Shown here piece by piece: positions 53,181 to 62,193 of a stretch of DNA of 64,000 nucleotides. Positions within the stretch are counted from its first letter, which is position 1. The number at the start of each line of letters is the position of its first letter. A program made the position numbers and the translations under genes. The notes under the pieces were generated by a model. That model made no database searches. It saw only the letters and a program-made list of their open reading frames with translations, and had not been told where the DNA came from. The stretch is from Kitasatospora papulosa (GTDB lineage: Bacteria; Actinomycetota; Actinomycetes; Streptomycetales; Streptomycetaceae): positions 620,001 through 684,000 of the forward strand of contig NZ_JNYQ01000004.1 in the NCBI RefSeq assembly GCF_000717245.1, given 5' to 3'.

Positions 53181-53783
53181 ATGACTGATCAGCGCCGCCT
53201 CGTGCTCGCCTCCGCCTCCCCCGCCCGTCTCGGTCTCCTGCGTCAGGCGGGCTTCGCCCCCGAGGTGATCGTCAGCGGTGTGGACGAGGACGCGATCGAC
53301 GCCCCGACCCCCGGCGAGCTGGCGCTCGTCCTGGCCGAGGCGAAGGCCGCCGCGGTGGCGGCCCGTCCCGAGGCCGCGGGCGCGCTGGTCGTCGGCTGCG
53401 ACTCGGTGCTGGAGCTGGACGGCGAGGCGCTCGGCAAGCCCGCAGACAGCGAGGAGGCCACCGCCCGCTGGAAGTCCATGCGCGGCCGGTCCGGCACCCT
53501 GCGGACGGGGCACAGCGTCATCGACACGGCCACCGGCCGTACGGTGTCCGAGACCGCGTCCACGGTCGTCAGGTTCGGCGAGCCGACGGACGCCGAGGTG
53601 GCGGCCTACGTCGCCTCCGGTGAGCCGCTCCACGTCGCCGGAGCGTTCACGCTGGACGGCCGCTCGGCGCCGTTCGTCGAGGCGATCGAGGGCAGCCACG
53701 GCAACGTCATCGGCCTCTCGCTGCCGCTGCTGCGCCGGCTGCTCGGCGAACTCGGGATCTCCGTCACCGACTTGTGGGTCTGA
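53181..53783 (+). CDS. maf: Maf-like nucleotide pyrophosphatase
   Basis: A 200-residue Maf-family enzyme that hydrolyses canonical or modified NTPs. Signature segments are LVLASASPARLGLLRQAG, GCDSVLELDG, the KSMRGRSGTLRTGHSV region and EGSHGNVIGLSLPLL. The ATG at 53181 is preferred to one at 53172. Family members prevent misincorporation or act in division arrest. Confidence 0.93.
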   Translation: MTDQRRLVLASASPARLGLLRQAGFAPEVIVSGVDEDAIDAPTPGELALVLAEAKAAAVAARPEAAGALVVGCDSVLELDGEALGKPADSEEATARWKSMRGRSGTLRTGHSVIDTATGRTVSETASTVVRFGEPTDAEVAAYVASGEPLHVAGAFTLDGRSAPFVEAIEGSHGNVIGLSLPLLRRLLGELGISVTDLWV

Positions 53784-53792
53784 GCGGCGGCG

Positions 53793-54242
53793 TCATACCG
53801 GTGCCGGAGCCTCCGGGGCGCCGGCCTTCCCGGCTTCCGGGACGCGCCGGTCGAACGTGACCAGGGTCAGCACGATCAGCGCCAGGACGACCATCAGGAA
53901 CGCGAAGGCCGGCCAGCCGATCAGCCCCACCGCCAGCGCCCCCAGCACCCCGTGGACGACCGCGCACGCGATGAGGGCGATCCGGCCGAAGCGGCCGGGG
54001 GCCCGGTCGCGTATCCCGGCCAGCAGCGGTATCAGCCCGCACAGCACGAGCAGGGCGCCCGAGACGCCCCCCATCACCCAGGTGCCGGCGACCATGGCGT
54101 CCGGGTCCATACCGGCCAGGGACATGCTCTGGTTGCCGGCGACCGTCGCCAGGACGCCGTTGACGATCACGATGCCCACGGCTTCCACGAACAGGACGAT
54201 CGCGGTCACGACGGCCACTGGTCTGCGCACCACGGCACCCAC
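53793..54242 (-). CDS. Four-TM protein of unknown function
   Basis: A 149-residue integral membrane protein with predicted helices at about 8-30, 52-75, 85-105 and 110-130, and a short Ala/Pro tail. No catalytic motif is seen. It is convergent with maf (9 bp apart) and divergent from accA2. I recall a conserved membrane protein at this place in streptomycetes but no function. Confidence 0.75.
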   Translation of the reverse strand: MGAVVRRPVAVVTAIVLFVEAVGIVIVNGVLATVAGNQSMSLAGMDPDAMVAGTWVMGGVSGALLVLCGLIPLLAGIRDRAPGRFGRIALIACAVVHGVLGALAVGLIGWPAFAFLMVVLALIVLTLVTFDRRVPEAGKAGAPEAPAPV

Positions 54243-54612
54243 CCCTTGTTACCTGTAGTACGTCCGGTACAGCGCGGACCCTACTAACCGGTAATGCATC
54301 GGACAAGGGTTCACGCACAGGACACCCCCGCGCCGCGCCCCCGCCGCGCCCGAAGCAAAGATTCCATCGGCCGTTCGTAGGGAGTCCACAAAGAAACGCC
54401 GCGCGCCGTTGACCGTCCGGACAGAGACTTGGGCCACACTTCGTGGCTACTGTGCCGTTGAGGATCCCGGCGTACCGTGGTGCGACAAGGGATTTCGCGA
54501 CTCGAGCAAGCCTCGGATCACACTCCGTGTGGGCAAGTTCACTATTGGGGACGGGTCGTACGGCCGTGTCGGTAGTCCCTAAACTCAGCTTGTTCTCAAG
54601 GAGGGAGTCATC
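54243..54612. other. 370-bp divergent upstream region of accA2
   Basis: No credible gene. It holds an ACCGGT-centred element in ACTAACCGGTAATG (54283-54296), close to the 149-residue gene, and a -10-like TAAACT at 54580-54585. A strong AAGGAGGG ribosome site at 54598-54605 serves the GTG of accA2. Confidence 0.5.
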
Positions 54613-56367
54613 GTGCGCAAGGTGCTCATCGCCAACCGTGGCGAAATCGCTGTCCGTGTTGCTCGGGCTTGCCGGGATGCCGGAATCGCGAGCGTGGCCG
54701 TCTACGCCGATCCGGACCGGGATGCTCTGCATGTGCGCGCGGCCGACGAGGCGTTCGCTCTGGGCGGTGACACCCCGGCCGCCAGCTATCTGGACATGGC
54801 CAAGGTGCTCCAGGCCGCCAAGGACTCGGGAGCGGACGCGGTCCACCCGGGCTACGGCTTCCTCTCGGAGAACGCGGAGTTCGCCCAGGCCGTGCTGGAC
54901 GCCGACCTGACGTGGATCGGCCCGCCCCCGCAGGCGATCCGGGACCTGGGTGACAAGGTCGCCGCCCGTCACATCGCCCAGCGCGCCGGTGCGCCGCTGG
55001 TGGCCGGCACGCCCGACCCGGTGTCGGGTTCGGCCGAGGTCGTGGAGTTCGCCGAGAAGAACGGTCTGCCGATCGCGATCAAGGCGGCGTTCGGCGGCGG
55101 CGGGCGCGGCCTGAAGGTCGCCCGCACGCTGGAGGAGATCCCGGAGCTGTACGACTCCGCGGTCCGCGAGGCCGTCGCGGCGTTCGGCCGGGGCGAGTGC
55201 TTCGTCGAGCGCTACCTCGACAAGCCGCGGCACGTGGAGACCCAGTGCCTGGCCGACCAGCACGGCAACGTGGTCGTCGTCTCCACCCGTGACTGCTCGC
55301 TCCAGCGCCGCCACCAGAAGCTCGTCGAGGAGGCCCCGGCACCCTTCCTGTCCGAGGCTCAGAACGCGGAGCTGTACGCGGCGTCGAAGGCGATCCTCAA
55401 GGAGGCCGGCTACGTCGGCGCCGGAACGGTCGAGTTCCTCGTCGGCGTGGACGGCACGATCTCCTTCCTGGAGGTCAACACCCGGCTCCAGGTCGAGCAC
55501 CCGGTCACCGAGGAGGTCACGGGCCTGGACCTCGTCCGCGAGATGTTCCGCATCGCCGACGGCGAGGAGCTCGGCTACGGCGACCCCGCGGTCCGCGGGC
55601 ACTCCTTCGAGTTCCGGATCAACGGCGAGGACCCGGGCCGCGGCTTCCTGCCCGCCCCCGGCACCGTCACCCTCTTCGCCCCGCCCACCGGTCCCGGTGT
55701 CCGCCTGGACGCGGGTGTGGAGTCCGGCAGCGTCATCGGCCCGGCGTGGGACTCGCTGCTGGCCAAGCTCGTGGTGACCGGCGCGACGCGTGAGCAGGCG
55801 CTGCAGCGCGCCGCGCGTGCGCTGGCCGAGTTCACCGTCGAGGGCATGGCCACCGCCATCCCGTTCCACCGTGCGGTCGTGGCCGACCCGGCGTTCACCG
55901 CCGACCCGTTCCGCGTCCACACCCGGTGGATCGAGACGGAGTTCGTCAACGAGATCAAGCCCTTCACGGTCCCCGCGGACCAGGACGCCGACGAGGAGTC
56001 CGGCCGCGAGACCGTCGTCGTCGAGGTCGGCGGGAAGCGCCTGGAGGTGTCCCTGCCGTCCTCGCTCGGCATGAGCCTGGCCCGTACGGGTCTCGCGGCC
56101 GGCGCGAAGCCCAAGCGCCGCGCGGCCAAGAAGTCCGGCTCCGCCGCGACCGGCGACACCCTCGCCTCCCCGATGCAGGGCACGATCGTCAAGATCGCCG
56201 TCGAGGAGGGGCAGGAGGTCAAGGAGGGCGACCTCGTCGTCGTCCTCGAGGCGATGAAGATGGAACAGCCCCTCAACGCCCACCGCTCGGGCACGGTGAA
56301 GGGCCTGTCGGCGGAGGTCGGCACGTCGGTCTCGTCCGGCGCCGCGATCTGCGAGATCAAGGACTGA
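54613..56367 (+). CDS. accA2: Biotinylated acyl-CoA carboxylase alpha chain
   Basis: A 584-residue alpha chain carrying biotin carboxylase and biotin carrier. Order: the N-terminal MRKVLIANRGEIAVRVARAC, an ATP-grasp domain with KAAFGGGGRGLKVAR and EVNTRLQVEHPVTEE, a linker rich in Lys/Arg (PKRRAAKKSG), and the carrier with biotin Lys in VLEAMKMEQPL. It serves the PccB and AccB beta chains, giving methylmalonyl- and malonyl-CoA. The GTG start has a near-perfect ribosome site. Confidence 0.95.
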   Translation: MRKVLIANRGEIAVRVARACRDAGIASVAVYADPDRDALHVRAADEAFALGGDTPAASYLDMAKVLQAAKDSGADAVHPGYGFLSENAEFAQAVLDADLTWIGPPPQAIRDLGDKVAARHIAQRAGAPLVAGTPDPVSGSAEVVEFAEKNGLPIAIKAAFGGGGRGLKVARTLEEIPELYDSAVREAVAAFGRGECFVERYLDKPRHVETQCLADQHGNVVVVSTRDCSLQRRHQKLVEEAPAPFLSEAQNAELYAASKAILKEAGYVGAGTVEFLVGVDGTISFLEVNTRLQVEHPVTEEVTGLDLVREMFRIADGEELGYGDPAVRGHSFEFRINGEDPGRGFLPAPGTVTLFAPPTGPGVRLDAGVESGSVIGPAWDSLLAKLVVTGATREQALQRAARALAEFTVEGMATAIPFHRAVVADPAFTADPFRVHTRWIETEFVNEIKPFTVPADQDADEESGRETVVVEVGGKRLEVSLPSSLGMSLARTGLAAGAKPKRRAAKKSGSAATGDTLASPMQGTIVKIAVEEGQEVKEGDLVVVLEAMKMEQPLNAHRSGTVKGLSAEVGTSVSSGAAICEIKD

Positions 56368-56380
56368 GTTCTCGTTCTCA

Positions 56381-56418
56381 GCCACTGGGGGCCCGGCGAC
56401 CGCCGGGCCCCCAGTGGC
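56381..56418. terminator. accA2 terminator
   Basis: Perfect 17-bp stem (56381-56397 with 56402-56418) with a GACC loop, 13 bp after the accA2 stop. Confidence 0.9.
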
Positions 56419-56457
56419 ATCCTTGGTACGCGGCGCGGACACCAGGAGGACAGGGCG

Positions 56458-57060
56458 ATGAGTACGGCACCGACACCGGCACGGCCGATGCGCGCCGACG
56501 CGCGCCGCAACCACGACCGGCTGCTGAGCGAGGCACGGACGTCCTTCGCCGCGCAGGGGACCGATGCCTCGCTGGAGGACATCGCCCGGCGGGCCGGCGT
56601 CGGCATCGGCACGCTCTACCGGCACTTCCCGAACCGCCAGGCCCTGATGAACGCGGTGTTCCAGGAGGCGCTCGGCGCACTGCTGGACCGCTCCCGTGAA
56701 CTGGCCCGGGCGGACCAGCCCTGTACCGCGCTGGTGGAATGGCTGGGTGCGGTCGTCACGCATGCGGGTGAGTACCGCGGTCTGGCCCACGGGCTCATGA
56801 CGGCCTCCGGGGACGAGACCTCGGAACTGACCGCATGTCACACGTCACTGCGCCGGGCGGGGGCGCAGCTGCTGACACGCGCGCAGACGAGCGGCTCGGT
56901 GCGTGCGGACGTCTCGATCGACGACCTCCTGCAGCTGACCAACGCGATCGCGCTGGCCGCCGAACAGTCCCCGGCCGATCCGGCCCTGGCGGACCGTCTG
57001 CTGCGGCTGACGCTGCGCGGCCTCAAGGCGGACCCGGCCGGCGCTGCCCGGAGCGCCTGA
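56458..57060 (+). CDS. TetR-family regulator
   Basis: A 200-residue TetR regulator with the N-terminal helix-turn-helix TDASLEDIARRAGVGIGTLY followed by RHFPNRQALM. The C-terminal ligand domain is of the SBP-like TetR_C type (CTALVEWLGAVVTHAGEYRG). A GGAGGACAG site supports the start. It lies behind the accA2 terminator, so it has its own promoter. The target is unknown. Confidence 0.93.
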   Translation: MSTAPTPARPMRADARRNHDRLLSEARTSFAAQGTDASLEDIARRAGVGIGTLYRHFPNRQALMNAVFQEALGALLDRSRELARADQPCTALVEWLGAVVTHAGEYRGLAHGLMTASGDETSELTACHTSLRRAGAQLLTRAQTSGSVRADVSIDDLLQLTNAIALAAEQSPADPALADRLLRLTLRGLKADPAGAARSA

Positions 57061-57093
57061 GCGAGGGCACCCTCCGGTGCCCGGTGTCCGTGA

Positions 57094-58062
57094 CTACCGG
57101 CGCCGCATGTCGGCGACCCGGCCCGCCGGACCCTCCGCCATCACCGCGCTCCGCAGCTGCGGACCGATGCCTCCCGGCCCTCCGTGACCCCCCTGGGTGC
57201 GCCTCTGGCCAGGCAGCGGCATCTCCTGCCGCGCCTGCTGCCGGGTCGGCGGCAGGGCCTCACCGGCCGCGGGCTCCGCACCGGACCCCGCCACCGTGAT
57301 CTCCACGCCCTGGTCGGCCAGGGCCTGCAGCTCCGTGGCCGCACGTTCGTCGTGGGCCTGCGGGTCGTCCGTCACCAGACGGGTGATCAGCTCCGTGGGC
57401 ACCGTCTGGAACATGGTGTCGGAACCGAGCTTCGTGTGGTCCGCCAGGACCACCACCTCGGCCGCGGCCTGCACCAGGGCGCGGTCGACGCTCGCGGAGA
57501 GCATGTTGGACGTGGACAGGCCGCGTTCCGCGGTCAGCCCGCTTCCGGAGAGGAAGGCCCGGCTCACCCGCAGCCCCTGGAGGGACTGCTCGGCACCGCT
57601 GCCGACGAGGGCGTAGTTGCTCCCGCGCAGGGTGCCGCCCGTCATCACCACCTCCACCCGGTTGGCATGGGCCAACGCCTGGGCGACCAGGAGTGAGTTG
57701 GTGACCACGGTGAGACCGGGCACCCGCGCGAGCCGGCGCGCCAGCTCCTGCGTGGTCGTCCCGGCGCCCACCACGATGGCCTCGCCCTCACCGACGAGAC
57801 CGGCCGCCATGTCGGCGATGGCCGTCTTCTCCGCGGTGGAGAGATGGGATTTCTGCGGGAAGCCGGACTCGCGCGTGAAACCACCCGGCAGGACCGCACC
57901 GCCGTGCCGGCGGTCGAGGAGTCCTTCTGCCTCCAGCGCACGCACGTCCCGCCGTACGGTCACTTCGGAGGTCTGGACGACGCGGGCGAGCTCACGGAGC
58001 GATACCGCCCCGTTGGCACGCACCATTTCGAGGATCAATTGACGACGTTCTGCAGCGAACAC
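57094..58062 (-). CDS. DeoR-family sugar regulator with Gln/Pro-rich tail
   Basis: A 322-residue regulator. The N-terminal winged helix (LRELARVVQTSEVTVRRDVR; LDRRHGGAVLPGGF) and the DeoRC effector domain (VVGAGTTTQELARRL; VMTGGTLRGSNYAL; LADHTKLGS) are complete by about residue 255. About 65 further residues are rich in Gln, Gly, Pro and Arg (TRQQARQEMPLPGQ) and are not typical of the family. DeoR proteins sense phosphorylated sugars. It faces no sugar operon here. Confidence 0.88.
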   Translation of the reverse strand: MFAAERRQLILEMVRANGAVSLRELARVVQTSEVTVRRDVRALEAEGLLDRRHGGAVLPGGFTRESGFPQKSHLSTAEKTAIADMAAGLVGEGEAIVVGAGTTTQELARRLARVPGLTVVTNSLLVAQALAHANRVEVVMTGGTLRGSNYALVGSGAEQSLQGLRVSRAFLSGSGLTAERGLSTSNMLSASVDRALVQAAAEVVVLADHTKLGSDTMFQTVPTELITRLVTDDPQAHDERAATELQALADQGVEITVAGSGAEPAAGEALPPTRQQARQEMPLPGQRRTQGGHGGPGGIGPQLRSAVMAEGPAGRVADMRRR

Positions 58063-58206
58063 GAAACTGACAGTAACGTGGGCATGGGTTGCTTTTCAGC
58101 AGTTTGCGCCGAATAACAGAAGTTGTACATGGGCGGGGACCCCTGGTGGTATAGGCCCCCGCCCGAGGCGCTCCGCCCGGAAGCGCCGTCCTACTGCGGG
58201 CCTCCG

Positions 58207-58968
58207 CTAGGGCGCCCACCGCCGGAGCATGTCCTTCATGGCGTCCGTCATCGCGAACTGCAGCAGCGGGCCGTAGGTGATCCGCCCGACGCCGAGGCGG
58301 CGGAAGCGTTCCAGATCGTGCTTGACGGGGTGGGCCGTGGAGTTCACGGGGATGCCGACGGCTCCGGTCACCGCCGTGAGCAGGTCGTCGTCGTCCTGGA
58401 TGGTCACCGGGTAGACGCTGTCGGCGCCGGCCTGTTCCAGGGCCCGCAGCCGCTCGACGGCCTCGTCCAGGACGCCTGAGGCGTCCTCCGCGTGCAGGAA
58501 GAGGTCGGTGCGCCCGTTGATCCAGACCGGGACGCCCGCGTCGTCGGCCGCCGCGCGCAGGCCCGCGACGTACTGCGCGTGCTCCTGCGTGCTGCGCACG
58601 CGTCCGCCCTCCGAGTGGACGGTGTCCTCGATGTTGAGCCCGACGCCGCCGACCTCGACGAGGCCGGCGACGAGATCCGCGGGCTTCTGGCCGTACCCGG
58701 CCTCCAGGTCCACGGACACGGGGACGTCGACCGAGGCGATGATCGGCCTGACGGCGGCGAGCACCTCCTCGAAGGTCTGGCCCTCGTGGTCGCCGGCGCC
58801 GCGGGAGTCGGCGAGCGGATGGCTGCCGATCGTCAGCGCCGGGAACCCGGCGTCGACCGCCGTCCGTGCGGACCAGGAGTCCCAGACGGTCGGGAGCACG
58901 AGCGGCTTGTACTCGGCGTGCAGCTGCTTGAGGCGTTGAGCGCGCTCAACGGTGATTCGAAGATCCAT
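58207..58968 (-). CDS. Isocitrate lyase / PEP mutase-family protein
   Basis: A 253-residue TIM-barrel protein of the ICL/PEPM superfamily. Expected pieces are LPTVWDSWSARTAVDAGFPA, the VDLEAGYG metal-site Asp/Glu region, GLNIEDTVHSEGGR, and INGRTDLFL. The catalytic KKCGH loop of isocitrate lyase is absent, so a carboxyvinyl-phosphonate mutase or 2-methylisocitrate lyase-like lyase is likelier. The substrate is unknown. Confidence 0.85.
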   Translation of the reverse strand: MDLRITVERAQRLKQLHAEYKPLVLPTVWDSWSARTAVDAGFPALTIGSHPLADSRGAGDHEGQTFEEVLAAVRPIIASVDVPVSVDLEAGYGQKPADLVAGLVEVGGVGLNIEDTVHSEGGRVRSTQEHAQYVAGLRAAADDAGVPVWINGRTDLFLHAEDASGVLDEAVERLRALEQAGADSVYPVTIQDDDDLLTAVTGAVGIPVNSTAHPVKHDLERFRRLGVGRITYGPLLQFAMTDAMKDMLRRWAP

Positions 58969-59048
58969 GCCCAGGACGCTACCCCCGGATCGCCACGGAA
59001 GACATGGCGACGGGCGCGGCCCGCCTGTGGCGCGGCCGTCGGTCGGTA

Positions 59049-60488
59049 CTACGCCTCGCCCGCGCTCTTACGGGTGTGCAACTGCCGGGCCACCTCGGCG
59101 ATCGAGCCGGACAGGGACGGGTACACCGTGAACGCGTTGGCGATCTGCTCCACCGTCAGGTTGTTGTCGACGGCGAGCGAGATGGGGTGGATCAGTTCGC
59201 TGGCCCTCGGGGCGACGACACAGCCGCCGACCACGATGCCGGTGCCGGGCCGGCAGAAGATCTTGACGAAGCCGTCCCGGATGCCCTGCATCTTGGCGCG
59301 CGGGTTGCGCAGCAACGGCAGCTTCACGACACGGGCGTCGATCTTGCCGGAGTCGACGTCCGCCTGGCTGTAGCCGACGGTGGCGATCTCCGGGTCGGTG
59401 AAGACGTTCGCGGAGACCGTCTTCAGGTTCAGCGGCGCCACCGCGTCCCCGAGGAAGTGGTACATCGCGATACGGCCCTGCATCGCCGCGACCGAGGCCA
59501 GGGCGAACACCCCGGTGACGTCGCCGGCCGCGTACACGCCGGGGGCGCTGGTGCGCGAGACCCGGTCGGTCCGGATGTGCCCGGAGTCCTTGAGCTGGAC
59601 GCCGGACTCCTCCAGGCCCATGCCCGCGGTGTTCGGGATCGCGCCGACCGCCATCAGGCAGTGGGTGCCGGAGATGACACGGCCGTCGGCCAGCGTGACC
59701 TCGACGCGGTCGCCGACGCGCTTGGCCGACTGGGCCCGGGAGCGGGCCATGACGTTCATGCCGCGGCGGCGGAAGACGTCCTCCAGGACCGCGGCGGCGT
59801 CCGGGTCCTCGCCCGGGAGCACGCGGTCACGGGAGGAGACCAGCGTCACGCGCGAGCCGAGCGCCTGGTAGGCACCGGCGAACTCGGCGCCGGTGACACC
59901 GGAACCGACCACGATGAGCTCCTCGGGGAGCTCGTCGAGGTCGTAGACCTGGGTCCAGTTCAGGATGCGCTCGCCGTCGGGCAGGGCGTCCGGGATCTCC
60001 CGGGGGTGGCCGCCGGTCGCGATCAGCACGGCGTCGGCGGTGAGCCGCTCCTCGGTTCCGTCCGCGGCCGTCACCACGACCTGGCGGGAGCCGTCGGCGG
60101 CCTGGAGGCCGTCCAGCCTGCCGCGGCCGCGCATGACCCGGGCGCCCGCGCGGGTGACGGAGGCGGTGATGTCGTGCGACTGCGCGAGGGCGAGGCGCTT
60201 GACCCGTCGGTTGACCTTGCCCAGGTCGACACCGACGACCCGGGCGGCCTGCTCGATGTGCGGGGTGTCGTCGGCGACGATGATGCCGAGTTCCTCGTAC
60301 GAGGAGTCGAAGGTGGTCATCACCTCGGCCGTCGCGATCAGGGTCTTGGAGGGCACGCAGTCGGTGAGCACCGACGCGCCGCCGAGGCCGTCGCAGTCGA
60401 CGACGGTCACCTCCGCGCCGAGCTGGGCGCCGACCAGTGCCGCCTCGTAGCCGCCGGGGCCGCCGCCGATGATCACGATCCGGGTCAC
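59049..60488 (-). CDS. lpdA: LpdA-type NAD(P)H quinone dehydrogenase (flavoprotein)
   Basis: A 479-residue two-dinucleotide-domain flavoprotein of the lipoamide dehydrogenase fold. FAD loop IVIIGGGPGGYEAAL, NAD loop VVGSGVTGAEFAGAY, and C-terminal interface. Where lipoamide dehydrogenases have CxxxxC this reads GGASVLTDCVPSK, so only one redox Cys remains and disulphide reduction is unlikely. This is the pattern of mycobacterial LpdA, a quinone reductase. The GTG start at 60488 gives MTRIVIIGGGPGG. Confidence 0.88.
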   Translation of the reverse strand: MTRIVIIGGGPGGYEAALVGAQLGAEVTVVDCDGLGGASVLTDCVPSKTLIATAEVMTTFDSSYEELGIIVADDTPHIEQAARVVGVDLGKVNRRVKRLALAQSHDITASVTRAGARVMRGRGRLDGLQAADGSRQVVVTAADGTEERLTADAVLIATGGHPREIPDALPDGERILNWTQVYDLDELPEELIVVGSGVTGAEFAGAYQALGSRVTLVSSRDRVLPGEDPDAAAVLEDVFRRRGMNVMARSRAQSAKRVGDRVEVTLADGRVISGTHCLMAVGAIPNTAGMGLEESGVQLKDSGHIRTDRVSRTSAPGVYAAGDVTGVFALASVAAMQGRIAMYHFLGDAVAPLNLKTVSANVFTDPEIATVGYSQADVDSGKIDARVVKLPLLRNPRAKMQGIRDGFVKIFCRPGTGIVVGGCVVAPRASELIHPISLAVDNNLTVEQIANAFTVYPSLSGSIAEVARQLHTRKSAGEA

Positions 60489-60731
60489 GAAAAGTCCGCC
60501 TCGCGTGGTGTCATCCCACGGCCGTCTGCCGCCCCGGCCGGGGGTCCGGGGGATCGCCCCGGCGTATGCAGTACGTAGTTCATTGTCCCGCACGCGCCAA
60601 GCTGCTTCGCTCCGGGGCCCTCCATACGGGAACGGGCCTGGCCGGGCCACGGCCTCCGGCCTCCGGGGGCTCGGCCCACGACAGGCCGTCGTCACCGCCG
60701 GAACCGGCACACCTCCCGTACCCTCGACCCC

Positions 60732-61169
60732 ATGTCGCTCTACGCCGCCTACGCCGGCAACCTCGACGCGAGGCTGATGACGCGCCGCGCACCGCACTCC
60801 CCGCTGCGCAGCACGGGCTGGCTCAACGGCTGGCGGCTGACGTTCGGCGGCGAGCAGATGGGCTGGGAGGGCGCGCTGGCCACGGTGGTGGAGGCACCCC
60901 GCTCCCAGGTGTTCGTCGCGCTGTACGACCTGGCCCCGATGGACGAGGACTCCATGGACCGCTGGGAGGGTGTCGGCCTCGACGTCTACCGGCGCATGCG
61001 GGTGCGCGTACACACCCTGGACGGCGAGGAGCCGGCCTGGATGTACGTCCTCAACGGCTACGAGGGCGGGCTGCCCTCGGCCCGCTACCTGGGCGAGGTG
61101 GCCGACGCCGCCGAGTCCGCCGGCGCACCGCACGACTACGTGATGAACCTCCGCAAGCGCCCCTGCTGA
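60732..61169 (+). CDS. Gamma-glutamylcyclotransferase-like protein
   Basis: A 145-residue GGCT/AIG2-like protein. The substrate loop YGSNL of the family appears as YAGNLD at residues 6-11, and the acidic residue is in the MGWEGALATVVEAP region. Members cleave gamma-glutamyl amines or are regulatory. There is no clear ribosome site before the ATG. A purine-nucleoside phosphorylase follows on the same strand. Confidence 0.8.
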   Translation: MSLYAAYAGNLDARLMTRRAPHSPLRSTGWLNGWRLTFGGEQMGWEGALATVVEAPRSQVFVALYDLAPMDEDSMDRWEGVGLDVYRRMRVRVHTLDGEEPAWMYVLNGYEGGLPSARYLGEVADAAESAGAPHDYVMNLRKRPC

Positions 61170-61235
61170 GCCCCGCCCCGCACCACTTCTGTACGAATGT
61201 ACGAAGAGGACCGGCCACACTCTGCACGCCCACAT

Positions 61236-61247
61236 CTACGCGCGTAG
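61236..61247. promoter_or_regulatory. CTACGCGCGTAG palindrome upstream of deoD
   Basis: A perfect 12-bp palindrome 25 bp before the phosphorylase GTG. A tandem pair of TGTACGAA octamers lies at 61190-61205 in the same upstream region. Both could be regulator sites. Confidence 0.4.
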
Positions 61248-61272
61248 GGAATCACCGGTTACCCTCATCCGC

Positions 61273-62097
61273 GTGAACGCATCTGTTATTCCGGACCACA
61301 TCCAGGGCGACCCGTACGCCGCCGCCGCGGACGCCGCCGCCCGCCTGCGCGAGCTGACCGGCGCCGACACCCACGACGTCGCTCTCGTGATGGGCTCCGG
61401 CTGGGCCCCCGCCGGCGATGCGCTCGGCGTCCCGGAGGCCGAGTTCCCGGTCACCGCGCTGCCCGGCTTCCCGGCCCCGGCGGTGGAGGGCCACGGCGGC
61501 ACGATCCGCTCGTACCGGTTCGGCGAGAAGCGCGCCCTGGTCTTCCTGGGCCGCACGCACTACTACGAGGGCCGCGGTGTCGCCGCGGTCGCCCACGGCG
61601 TCCGTACGGCCGTCTCCGCGGGCTGCGGGACCGTCGTCCTGACGAACGGCTGCGGCGGGCTGCGCGAGGGCATGCGCCCCGGCCAGCCGGTCCTCATCAG
61701 CGACCACCTCAACCTGACGGCCGCGTCGCCGATCGTGGGTGCGAACTTCGTCGATCTGACCGACCTGTACTCGCCGCGTCTGCGCGCGCTCTGCAAGGAG
61801 ATCGACCCCACGCTCGAAGAGGGCGTGTACGTGCAGTTCCCCGGCCCGCACTACGAGACCCCGGCCGAGATCAACATGGTCCGCGTGATGGGCGGCGACC
61901 TGGTCGGCATGTCCACCGTGCTGGAGGCCATCGCGGCCCGTGAGGCGGGTGCCGAGGTGCTGGGCATCTCCCTCGTCACGAACCTGGCGGCGGGCCTCAG
62001 CGGCGAACCCCTCAACCACGAGGAGGTCCTCCAGGCCGGCCGTGACTCGGCGACGCAGATGGGCGCCCTGCTGGCGCGGGTGCTCGACCGCATCTGA
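61273..62097 (+). CDS. deoD: Purine-nucleoside phosphorylase (trimeric)
   Basis: A 274-residue PNP of the trimeric (class I, PunA-like) group. Phosphate-site segments VMGSGWAPAGD and GRTHYYEGRG, the LTNGCGGLREG loop, and the purine-contact QFPGPHYETPAEINM with the catalytic Glu/Asn set are present. It cleaves inosine or guanosine with phosphate. GTG start. The phosphomutase downstream would process the ribose-1-phosphate product. Confidence 0.95.
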   Translation: MNASVIPDHIQGDPYAAAADAAARLRELTGADTHDVALVMGSGWAPAGDALGVPEAEFPVTALPGFPAPAVEGHGGTIRSYRFGEKRALVFLGRTHYYEGRGVAAVAHGVRTAVSAGCGTVVLTNGCGGLREGMRPGQPVLISDHLNLTAASPIVGANFVDLTDLYSPRLRALCKEIDPTLEEGVYVQFPGPHYETPAEINMVRVMGGDLVGMSTVLEAIAAREAGAEVLGISLVTNLAAGLSGEPLNHEEVLQAGRDSATQMGALLARVLDRI

Positions 62098-62193
62098 TCC
62101 CCGCGGGCCGGCGGCACGGAGGCCCGGCGTCCCGACCGACCGCAAGGTGCCCCACCGCAAGGCACCGCACCGCACCGCAGAAAGGCGGACACC

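Noticed and set aside
53764..56841. Very long minus-strand frame opposite accA2
   Set aside because: It covers the biotin carboxylase gene and reads as a shadow without any family feature.
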